A DNA stretch of 64,000 nt from an uncultured Sutterella sp. (lineage in GTDB: Bacteria; Pseudomonadota; Gammaproteobacteria; Burkholderiales; Burkholderiaceae_F): contig CAAEPH010000052.1 in assembly GCA_900757865.1 (NCBI GenBank), positions 1 through 64,000 of the forward strand, in the 5' to 3' direction. This document shows, one piece after another, positions 53,639-61,219 of this stretch. Position 1 is the first letter of the stretch, and every line of letters begins with the position of its first letter. A program made the position numbers and the translations under genes. The notes beneath the pieces were generated by a model. That model was given only the letters and a program-made list of their open reading frames with translations. It did no database searches and was not told where the DNA came from.

Positions 53639-54378
53639 TTAGTCGTTCTTCGTTGTTTTTTTACGCATGAGCTCAATCGCATGGGTGTACTTGAGGTACG
53701 CCTCTAAAGCTTTGGCGGTGGCGATCGTGAGCCCGTCAAGCCCTGCGAAGAGGCCGAGCTTCAACACGTAGTGTCGAACAAAAGACCATAGCCCATGCGT
53801 GAAGGGAGCCAAGGGCGAGATCGCTTTACCGCGTTTAGCGAGCTCTTCAGCACCCCGGGTTGCGTATTTGCATTGCCGTGAAAAGAGGTCACTCCAATTT
53901 TTGTAGGAGTAGTGCCGAATGTGCGCAGTAAGGCGTTGATGTTTTTTGACCTTTGACACGGGTATGTGCTCGAACAGGGGGGAAGTTGGCCGGTTCTTAT
54001 TAAAAAGGCGAGCGACGTAATCTATTGCCCGGCTAAGTGCGTGAGACGATCGCCAATATAGTTGTTACGTCGCAATTCATAGACGTCCACCCCATCTTGG
54101 CCCAACGAGAGTTGCTTGATAGCGATAATGGCATCGTCTTCAAGTCGTTCATCGGCATCCAGGTTTAAAACCCAAGGATGTTGGCAGTGGGGAAGGCCAA
54201 AAATACACTGTGGACCCTCTCCAAGGAAGGGCTGAATCAGCACCGTTGCGCCAAGCGATTTGGCAATCTCAACCGTGTTGTCTTGAGAGCACGAGTCCAC
54301 GACCACGATATCGTCACAGACCGTTTTCAAAGAAAGGATGCAGTCTCGAATGTTGGCTTCTTCGTTAAAAGTGATCAC
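53639..54378 (-). pseudogene. GT2-family (WaaE-like) glycosyltransferase split by a frameshift
   Basis: Two open frames form one GT2 enzyme. The first begins ITFNEEANIRDCILSLK, with VVVDSCSQDNT and the metal-binding LNLDADERLEDD (DxD). It stops after GDRLTHLAGQ. In the -1 frame the sequence continues as AIDYVARLFNKN and then KKHQRLTAHIRHYSYKNW, typical of the LPS-core WaaE/KdtX-like family. The shift lies at about 54035-54042. There is no ATG at the N terminus: GTG 54378 is the only start and would trim the first strand. Probably non-functional. Confidence 0.75.
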
Positions 54379-54427
54379 GAGACCACTGATAGGCAGATGG
54401 TTCAGGGCGTTAGGTATGTCGTAAGCT

Positions 54428-55204
54428 TTATCGCTGATCTTTCAAACAAGCAAGGGTTGAGTAGAAAGAATTCTGTACGTTAATCCATTTTCTTTGTAAG
54501 TATTTCAACGGATCGCGCCAGATAGAGGTTTTGATTTTTCCTTTTTCGTTCCCAATATCGGATTGGCCCTGGTCATCTGTGAAAATAATTGATGGAGAAA
54601 GCGACCAAGGTTTAGCCTGCACTCGCAATGGGCTAGCAAAGGAAAAGAGAAGATCATCGACCGGTGCAGGAATGGGGTTAGCTAATGATAGGGCTAATTG
54701 GGCGACATCTCTGCGTATCATGTACCCGCGACATCCTCCACCAATTCCACTATGCAAAACGAGCAGACGAGCGCCAGTGTCGTTGTTGACGGGTAGAAAG
54801 CGTTTTTCGCGTCGAACAGTTTCTTCATGCGTGCTTTCTTTTCCTAACTGTATGAGTCCTACTTCAGAGGGTATCCAGTTAGTTTGCGTTATAAAGGGTC
54901 TGGGATCGCTGAGGAAAATTAAGTCGTCTTCACAAATAAATGCCCAGTCTTCCTGACTAGCAACCAACGCCTCCCAGCATTTCTGATGACTTAAAAAACA
55001 ACCGATTTCCCCTGGTGTGAGATCTTTCAAAAAATAACGCCGATCACCATAAGCTTGCTGAAGCGTCGATAGAGTATTCACAGGTATTGCCCGGCCATCG
55101 ACACCAGGCATACGAGAATAGGACAATCCCCATTTGGCAAATACAGCTTGAGTGCGTTGAAGGCGTTCAGGAGAGCGGTCTAAATTAATGAGAAAAGTCA
55201 GCAT
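54428..55204 (-). CDS. Glycosyltransferase family 25 (LOS/LPS biosynthesis)
   Basis: A 258-residue GT25 enzyme. Visible are the N-terminal TFLINLDRSPERLQRTQAVF, GEIGCFLSHQKCWEALV and the acidic metal site AFICEDDLIF. Members add galactose or similar sugars to the lipooligosaccharide core from UDP-sugars in the cytoplasm. It ends 50 bases before the GT2 pseudogene on the same strand, suggesting a former two-gene LOS unit. The middle is more AT-rich than flanking housekeeping genes. Confidence 0.88.
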   Translation of the reverse strand: MLTFLINLDRSPERLQRTQAVFAKWGLSYSRMPGVDGRAIPVNTLSTLQQAYGDRRYFLKDLTPGEIGCFLSHQKCWEALVASQEDWAFICEDDLIFLSDPRPFITQTNWIPSEVGLIQLGKESTHEETVRREKRFLPVNNDTGARLLVLHSGIGGGCRGYMIRRDVAQLALSLANPIPAPVDDLLFSFASPLRVQAKPWSLSPSIIFTDDQGQSDIGNEKGKIKTSIWRDPLKYLQRKWINVQNSFYSTLACLKDQR

Positions 55205-55284
55205 AAAGGAAACGGTCTGTGGATGGGATTGACGTTAAGCTAAAACAGAGTCTAGCAAAAACGAGCGGACTTTGAAGATGAAAA

Positions 55285-55316
55285 AATCCTCGAGCCACAT
55301 AAGTCACTCGAGGATT
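55285..55316 (-). terminator. Intrinsic terminator after the HU gene
   Basis: Ten-base perfect arms AATCCTCGAG / CTCGAGGATT with a 12-base loop are followed on the minus strand by TTTTTC. It lies 44 bases after the stop. Confidence 0.87.
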
Positions 55317-55359
55317 GATTTCATACCTCTCGGCAAAATGGAGAGGTTAGGCTAGCGTC

Positions 55360-55635
55360 TTAGGCCTTCACTGCAGCCTTAAACTGAGCACCGGCGGTAA
55401 ATTTCGGAGCCTTGCTAGCAGCGATCTTGATCGTCGCACCGGTCTGGGGATTGCGACCCGTACGAGCAGCGCGTTCGCTTACGGAAAACGTACCGAAACC
55501 GATCAAACGCACGTCGTCTTCCTTAGCAACGGTTTCAATCACGGTTTCCGTGAAAGCGTCAACCATTTTGGCAACTTGCACCTTGGGCATACCAACCTTG
55601 GCAGCGATAGCGTCAATAAATTCAGACTTGTTCAT
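55360..55635 (-). CDS. hup: HU-type nucleoid DNA-binding protein
   Basis: A 91-residue histone-like protein. The fold is complete: helical dimer part MNKSEFIDAIAAKVGMPK, core DDVRLIGFGTFSVSERAAR, and the DNA-binding arm with the conserved GRNPQTG turn, ending in FTAGAQFKAAVKA. GGAGC precedes the ATG. It bends and compacts DNA and is a housekeeping gene between two glycan genes. Confidence 0.96.
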   Translation of the reverse strand: MNKSEFIDAIAAKVGMPKVQVAKMVDAFTETVIETVAKEDDVRLIGFGTFSVSERAARTGRNPQTGATIKIAASKAPKFTAGAQFKAAVKA

Positions 55636-56298
55636 AATAGCTCCGAAAACGTGTCAGTCGTGAGACTATCCACGTGAATTAACATTTGGGGACCATCCCC
55701 ATAACATAGACCTTGAGCCATACTACCCACAAAAAGCAATCCTTGCTTTGGGGGTGCAAGACTATGAGGTCGAAATCGGTTTTTTATAGTCAAAGATGTG
55801 ATCTCGGACACATCAGAGGATACCACCCTTTGAAAGGCTTGCCCACTAGGGAAATACGCAGTGGACGCCGTTAAAAACCTATGGATGGGACTATAGCGAG
55901 AGAAAGCTCGAGTTGCCATAGTTCTAAAGAGCTATTTTTGAGTTTATACCCTCTTAGCATAGGGGTGCCAAGTCATTAGTGTTTTTAGGGTAAACGCTAA
56001 GAAAAAGGCACTAATAGCCAATAAAAAGAAGATTCTGATCCAAATAGTGTTAGGAATTGCCTAATTTTTAGGCGAATAGAGCTAATTTGGGAATGGTGAA
56101 GGCTACAAGAAGGAATAAAACAGAAAAAACAAGAAATACAATATCTTTTGATTTAGGTCATGTAACAGAAATCGCTATTTTGTCAAATCGCCGGGATAAC
56201 TTGAGGTAACTGAGGCAGTTCTGGGGCGGGGTTAGCTCTAATGTATAAAGTTAGAGTGAAAAACACTAATTTATAGCAACAGATTTGCTGTGACGTGC
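55636..56298. other. Intergenic region upstream of the HU gene
   Basis: About 660 bases, AT-rich in the distal half. It carries the HU promoter and the downstream end of the Stealth gene. Small open frames show no recognisable content, and no terminator was assigned to the Stealth gene. Confidence 0.4.
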
Positions 56299-57333
56299 TT
56301 ATTTTTCCCATGGCGCTTTTTCAGGAAAGCGTGATTCCGGAAAAGCCAAGATTTCTGTAGCCCTGTGGTTCGGAATGGAATTAATACAAAATGTCTTGGG
56401 ATTTAGAACACGTATATCTCGTAGGAGTTTATTAAACTCATTGCGCATGACCATGTAGGTTTCGGTGGTTTGTGGGTAAAGTTTAGCCTTCAGACGATGC
56501 CAAAAATTGTTCTTTGGAGCAACTTTTAGTGTGCATTCTCTTTGAAACGCCATATAGTAAGAAAAAATCACTCGACTGATCTCTTCGTCCGTTCGAATTG
56601 GGGAAATATTGGCTTCGAGAACCTCAGGAAAAGCTTGAAGGGTTTCCGTAAAAAGGGTTTTCGTGAAAGCATCTATTGAGTGAGATGGAATGTAGAACGG
56701 TGTAGAGATTTGTGTTTTTAGAGAAAACAGCACCCATGTTTTTAGAGAAAACAGCACCCAGGCTTTTTCTAAAGTTTTAAACCACCCTTTTGTGTTGGGA
56801 TCTTGAATAAATTTCTGTGCTTCGGAAAAGGTGATGGAATCTGCTTTCTCGGCATCAAGCCAGACAATAGGACGACCGTTTTCATCGAAAAAATCCTGAG
56901 GGCCCAATGGTCGATTGATAAAGAAGTCATCGTTAGAATAAATAAAGTGTTCGCTAAGTCCGGGAATGTTATTGAGAAACGTTTCAATACAAACCGAGGA
57001 AAAAGTGGGTAATAGGTGTGCCCGGATAATCTCCGTATGGTCAACGATGGTGACCTTTGGGTAAGAGTGAAACCATGTAGGAACTTGCTGATCAGTCACG
57101 ATGAAGATATGTCGAATCCACGGGAGATTTACCATGGCTGACCGAAGGGCATACTTAAATTCATCATGTTGCTCGTAGCGTAGCCATCCAGTTGTATCTT
57201 CGTCTTCTGGTAGATGAAGTGTACGAACCGCTTGTTCGCGAAGACGTTTAATCCTGGGGTCTTGACCGTCACTCCAAGTGTAAACTAAATCAATCGGGAA
57301 AGAGGTGTTCCGAGAGGATAGAGAAGTCGACAT
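56299..57333 (-). CDS. Stealth-family capsule/exopolysaccharide phosphotransferase
   Basis: A 344-residue cytosolic enzyme of the Stealth family, which transfers hexose-1-phosphate to growing surface glycans. Conserved regions are visible in order: CR1 IDLVYTWSDGQDP, CR2 from YEQHDEFKYALRSAMVNLPW to HIFIVTDQQVPTWF, IYSNDDFFINRPL, and a later FYIPSHSIDAF region. Residues near 200 contain an 8-residue tandem duplication (WVLFSLKT twice). Coding DNA is AT-rich, unlike the 10-25 kb genes, suggesting transfer. ATG 57333 is used. It is transcribed just after the GT-D gene. Confidence 0.88.
   Translation of the reverse strand: MSTSLSSRNTSFPIDLVYTWSDGQDPRIKRLREQAVRTLHLPEDEDTTGWLRYEQHDEFKYALRSAMVNLPWIRHIFIVTDQQVPTWFHSYPKVTIVDHTEIIRAHLLPTFSSVCIETFLNNIPGLSEHFIYSNDDFFINRPLGPQDFFDENGRPIVWLDAEKADSITFSEAQKFIQDPNTKGWFKTLEKAWVLFSLKTWVLFSLKTQISTPFYIPSHSIDAFTKTLFTETLQAFPEVLEANISPIRTDEEISRVIFSYYMAFQRECTLKVAPKNNFWHRLKAKLYPQTTETYMVMRNEFNKLLRDIRVLNPKTFCINSIPNHRATEILAFPESRFPEKAPWEK
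56713..56760 (-). repeat. 24-base tandem duplication inside the Stealth gene
   Basis: Two perfect, adjacent 24-base copies (56713-56736 and 56737-56760) duplicate eight residues in frame. Perfect identity points to a recent slippage event. Confidence 0.95.
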
Positions 57334-57351
57334 AGCTAGTAGCAACAAACG

Positions 57352-58254
57352 TTAGATGCCTACACGTGCTATAACCTGCTCACGATAGAGGGTAAAAGCG
57401 GGGGTGTTCTCGTTGGTTGGTATATATTCATCCCCTTCTCGAACTTCATTGACAAACTTACCTGCCACATGAGTTTTACGCCAAACCCCCATTTTGAACC
57501 ACTCGTATTCAATATCTAAGTGACCGATGTCAAGCGCCCATATCCCTTTGGGAGCAAATCGGTTGGCTAGAACGGTGGCTGTGGGTCCTAGTGCCATCAG
57601 TATCAAATCATAGTTTTGAGCCACTTTTTGGGCGGTGTTCTCAATCTCGTCAACGACAGACCAACAATTAGTAGCTGGGCATAAAATACGACCCACGTCA
57701 GTAGTATTGTCGAGCAATGTGTTACCTACACCAAACCGCGTTAGTTCCCCTTCCAGTAAAAGCACACGTTTCCCTTCCCACAATTGACGAACCTTATCGA
57801 ACAATTGTTGACTACGTTTACGGTTAGGTCCAAATTTAAGATGGTCAATATAGGGACGGCTGATTTCTGTATCTCCATAAAAGGAATGGGTACGCATCAA
57901 ATCATAAAAGTCTTGCGTTTGTCGCTTAAGGTAACGACTCCAAAACCGTCGCCCTGTGCGATTCAAAAAGATGCGGTCTTTCCAGTCAAACAAGCGAGGA
58001 ATACAGACTAAGACGTTCTTATTTGGGTGAATAAAAACATCAAGTAATTCAGCTGAAAGAGCTTCATTTACCTTTTGGAAGCCGATATTTTCACGGCGTT
58101 TAAGCATCATGCTAAATTCTCCATCACCGTAGCGAGCTATATTGCAGTGATGTTTGAGGATATAGTCGACGGTTTCCACCTGGGTCAGAATGTTGGGTTT
58201 AAACCGTCCCTTGTCGGTGATGTGGTGAAAAAAGAGATCAATTACTTTTAACAT
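57352..58254 (-). CDS. GT-D/DUF1792-family glycosyltransferase (SP_1767-like)
   Basis: A 300-residue enzyme matching the GT-D fold family: ARYGDGEFSMML near residue 41 (DxE metal motif), NVLVCIPRLFDW, FWSRYL, THSFYGDTEISRP, and the end LMALGPTATVLANRF then ALDIGHLDIEYEWF. Members extend protein-linked or surface glycans. ATG 58254 is preferred over the TTG three codons before it. It is 18 bases upstream of the Stealth start on the same strand, so they are co-transcribed. AT-rich composition again suggests acquisition. Confidence 0.82.
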   Translation of the reverse strand: MLKVIDLFFHHITDKGRFKPNILTQVETVDYILKHHCNIARYGDGEFSMMLKRRENIGFQKVNEALSAELLDVFIHPNKNVLVCIPRLFDWKDRIFLNRTGRRFWSRYLKRQTQDFYDLMRTHSFYGDTEISRPYIDHLKFGPNRKRSQQLFDKVRQLWEGKRVLLLEGELTRFGVGNTLLDNTTDVGRILCPATNCWSVVDEIENTAQKVAQNYDLILMALGPTATVLANRFAPKGIWALDIGHLDIEYEWFKMGVWRKTHVAGKFVNEVREGDEYIPTNENTPAFTLYREQVIARVGI

Positions 58255-58514
58255 GGTGATCAACGTTAAAATCTTTGGAAATCACAAGCTAATCTTATAC
58301 TCACAATTTTTCAATTAAAGTTCGTATGAGTTTAATTCATAAAAGAGGAGATTTTGAATATGGAAGAGTGTACTTTATAATTAAATCATCTCTTTTTGGA
58401 TTTCAGAGCCCTTTAAAATGAATCTAGATCCTAGTATAGCTATCGTCATACCTTATACAATGTAGAGAAGTACCTAAAAAAATTACAACAATACGTGAGC
58501 AAACTAATGAAAAA
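58255..58514. other. AT-rich spacer upstream of the GT-D gene
   Basis: About 260 strongly AT-rich bases between the hyp terminator and the GT-D gene. It is likely to hold the promoter of the GT-D/Stealth pair. No open frame or repeat was seen. Confidence 0.4.
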
Positions 58515-58541
58515 GGGGAGTCAATACAATATAAACTCCCC
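58515..58541 (-). terminator. Intrinsic terminator of the hyp operon
   Basis: Arms GGGGAGT / ACTCCCC with a 13-base AT-rich loop are followed on the minus strand by TTTTTCATT. It is 26 bases after the hypE stop codon. Confidence 0.85.
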
Positions 58542-58566
58542 ATAAAGATAAAAGTTCCGTATTTTA

Positions 58567-59619
58567 TTAACAAATACGAGGTAGCTGTTCACCAGTCAAC
58601 CAGTCGACCATTCGACGCCCCCCCATGAGGGTGGTCATCTCGACGTAGCCAGGCGCCACTGAATTATCACTCACTACGATACCTACCTGTTGAGCTCCTT
58701 GCCCATAAGGTGATTGACGCATAGCCTCTAAGGCAACTTCCGCTTCATCAGCAGGACAGATCACAATCAATTTGCCTTCATTGGCCACATAAAGTGGATC
58801 GAGTCCCAAGAACTCACAAGCAGCCTGCACATCAGGTTTCACAGGAACATCTGCTTCATTTAAGAGAATGCCTACATTACTTTGTGAGGCAATTTCGTTC
58901 AATGTTGTGGCCAACCCTCCACGCGTTGGATCACGCAAGACATGCGTGTGCGGAGCGGCTTTAAGCACATTAGCGACCATCTCAGCCAACGGAGCCGTAT
59001 CCGAGAGGAGCTGACTTCCAAAGGTCATGCCTTCACGGTGTGAAAGAATAGCCATACCATGGTCACCCATAGAACCCGAGACCAAAACGACGTCACCCGG
59101 TTTGGCTTCTTGACCAGAGATAGTGGCATCGGTGATTTTTTCTCCAATCCCCGTGGTGGAGATGTACAACCCATCACCATGCCCACGTTCCACGACTTTG
59201 GTGTCGCCCGTGACAATCGCTACACCGGCTTCTTTAGCAGTGGAAGCCATGCTTTTCACAATGGTCTCAAGGGTGCTTAAGGAGAACCCTTCTTCCAAAA
59301 TGAAAGTGGCAGCAATATAAAGCGGTTTTGCGCCACACATGGCGACGTCATTCACCGTGCCTGCAATGGCCAATCGTCCAATGTCGCCACCGGGGAAAAT
59401 CAAGGGTTTCACCACATGCGCGTCGCACGAGACTGCCACAGGGGGAGTGATCGGTGGAAGGACCGCACCATCGTGCCCTTGATTTAACCATTCGTTGGTG
59501 AAGTGGGCAGCAAAAAGCTCTTCAATCATCTGAGCTGTAGCCAAACCACCCGCTCCGTGGGTCATATCCACAGTGCCTTTTTTCAGGTCGAGTGGGCGTA
59601 AATAGGTATCGTGTCGCAT
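58567..59619 (-). CDS. hypE: Hydrogenase maturation protein HypE
   Basis: A 350-residue enzyme that dehydrates the S-carbamoyl group on its own C-terminal cysteine to a thiocyanate, the CN ligand source for the NiFe site. The protein ends in the required PRIC (Cys350). The N-terminal MTHGAGGLATAQMIEELF and SCDAHVVKPLIFPGGDIGRLA segments are the PurM-like ATP fold. It is the last gene of hypB-F-C-D-E, 27 bases after hypD. Confidence 0.97.
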   Translation of the reverse strand: MRHDTYLRPLDLKKGTVDMTHGAGGLATAQMIEELFAAHFTNEWLNQGHDGAVLPPITPPVAVSCDAHVVKPLIFPGGDIGRLAIAGTVNDVAMCGAKPLYIAATFILEEGFSLSTLETIVKSMASTAKEAGVAIVTGDTKVVERGHGDGLYISTTGIGEKITDATISGQEAKPGDVVLVSGSMGDHGMAILSHREGMTFGSQLLSDTAPLAEMVANVLKAAPHTHVLRDPTRGGLATTLNEIASQSNVGILLNEADVPVKPDVQAACEFLGLDPLYVANEGKLIVICPADEAEVALEAMRQSPYGQGAQQVGIVVSDNSVAPGYVEMTTLMGGRRMVDWLTGEQLPRIC

Positions 59620-59646
59620 AACAAGTCTCTCAATATAAATTCGTCA

Positions 59647-60798
59647 TTAATCGGTGGCCTTGGTTGACTGTGGCATTGCCACGACGCTACGACGCTCGTA
59701 GGTATAGGCCGCAGCGCAAGCGCCTTCGCTTGAGACCATACATGCCCCAATGGGAGAAGAAGGATTGCAGACTTTCCCAAAGAGTTTGCAGTCGCGAGGT
59801 TCTTTTTCACCACGCAAAATCTCTCCACAAGCGCATGCCTTATTGTCAGCCACGGGTTCTTCATGCATGACGAAACGCTTTTCTGCGTCAAATTCAGAGT
59901 ATTTATCAGCGAGTTTCAAAGCAGAGACGGGCACTAACCCGAGGCCACGCCATTCGAACGTATCACGAACTTCAAAGACATCTTGGCAAAGTTCAATGGC
60001 TTTGAGATTACCTTCGCGGGTGACGGCGCGGGTAAATTCATTTTCAACCTCGTGTCGACCATCGTTGACTTGACGCACAAGCATCAAAATGGCCATGAGC
60101 ATGTCCAATGGCTCGAACCCAGCGATGACAACAGGCATTTTCCAGTCGTCAGCAAAGGGACGATAGGCTTCCGAGCCAATGATGCAGGAGACGTGCGCTG
60201 GACCTACAAGACCGTCCAAAACCGGCGCTTCTTTACGTACTTTCGCGCTCTCCAAGATGTGATTCATGGCCGCCGGGGTGAGCACGTGATTGCAGAAGAC
60301 GCTGAAGTTTTTCAACCCTTCGGCTTTAGCAATTTGCAATGCCACTGCGGTGGGAGGCGTCGTGGTTTCAAAGCCGATCGCAAAGAACACCACCTGACGG
60401 TCTGGATTCTCGCGAGCCACTTTGAGCGCATCCATGGGGGAGTAAATCATGCGGATGTCTGCACCTTGGGCTTTCGCTTTGTAAAGCGACATGCCGTGAC
60501 CAGCCGGTACACGCATGGTGTCGGCGTAAGTGCACAAAATGACGTTTTGCTCTTGAGCGAGTTTCATGGCCATGTCAATGCGACCAATGGGTAACACGCA
60601 GACGGGGCACCCAGGGCCATGAATCATGCGCAGGTTTTTAGGCATCAAATCCATTAAGCCCCAGCGCGACAGCACATGGGTGTGACCACCGCAAAATTCC
60701 ATGAAACGGTATTGACGGTCGGGGTGAACTTCTTGAGCAATTTGTTGAGCAATGCGACGGGCGTCTTCGCTTTGACGGTATTCGGTGACGTACTGCAT
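59647..60798 (-). CDS. hypD: Hydrogenase maturation protein HypD
   Basis: A 383-residue Fe-S scaffold protein which, with HypC, assembles the Fe(CN)2CO unit. Motifs are MEFCGGHTHVL, IHGPGCPVCVLP, the thiol pair regions, and the cluster-binding C-terminal run with CACGEILRGEKEPRDCKLFG split over CNPSSPIGACMVSSEGACAA. Length agrees with HypD (about 373). It starts 38 bases after hypC. Confidence 0.96.
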   Translation of the reverse strand: MQYVTEYRQSEDARRIAQQIAQEVHPDRQYRFMEFCGGHTHVLSRWGLMDLMPKNLRMIHGPGCPVCVLPIGRIDMAMKLAQEQNVILCTYADTMRVPAGHGMSLYKAKAQGADIRMIYSPMDALKVARENPDRQVVFFAIGFETTTPPTAVALQIAKAEGLKNFSVFCNHVLTPAAMNHILESAKVRKEAPVLDGLVGPAHVSCIIGSEAYRPFADDWKMPVVIAGFEPLDMLMAILMLVRQVNDGRHEVENEFTRAVTREGNLKAIELCQDVFEVRDTFEWRGLGLVPVSALKLADKYSEFDAEKRFVMHEEPVADNKACACGEILRGEKEPRDCKLFGKVCNPSSPIGACMVSSEGACAAAYTYERRSVVAMPQSTKATD

Positions 60799-60836
60799 TC
60801 AGGCAACCTTCGTAAGAGATGGGCAAAAGGGCAAAG

Positions 60837-61073
60837 TTAGTCCAAAGCGTTGGGGTCGTATTGCCCCGTGGCTTTGAGCGCTTCAATCGTGCGAGCAGCT
60901 TCGGCTTCATCAATCTTGTTGAGCGCAAAACCCACGTGTACGATCACCCAATCACCCACGGTGGGTTGATCAATGAGCGCGACATTCACATCTTTTTCGA
61001 TTCCACCAATGTTGCAAACTGCCATGCCGTCGTTGCCGACCTGAGCAATTTGACCAGGAATGGCCAAACACAT
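60837..61073 (-). CDS. hypC: Hydrogenase maturation chaperone HypC
   Basis: A 78-residue chaperone that carries the Fe(CN)2CO unit with HypD and delivers it to HyaB. ATG 61073 gives the obligatory MCLAIPGQI N terminus (Cys2) and is preceded by GGAG. The family C-terminal GDWVIVHVGFALNKIDEAEA is present. It is distinct from the longer HupF-like paralogue at 17727. A 146-base spacer separates it from hypF. Confidence 0.95.
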   Translation of the reverse strand: MCLAIPGQIAQVGNDGMAVCNIGGIEKDVNVALIDQPTVGDWVIVHVGFALNKIDEAEAARTIEALKATGQYDPNALD

Positions 61074-61219
61074 AATCACTATCTCCAAAAAGTGGTGAGC
61101 CTCGTTTGCGAGTTGAAACTCTCAAAGGGCTACTCACCGTTCACGTACGTGATAAAACTGATAGGGTCCGTGCGCCAAACAGCGGACTTGAAAGCCCCAG
61201 TGGCGCATAGAAAGTCGGA

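Noticed and set aside
59983..60594. 203-residue plus-strand frame inside hypD
   Set aside because: It lies opposite conserved HypD motifs and shows no features of its own.
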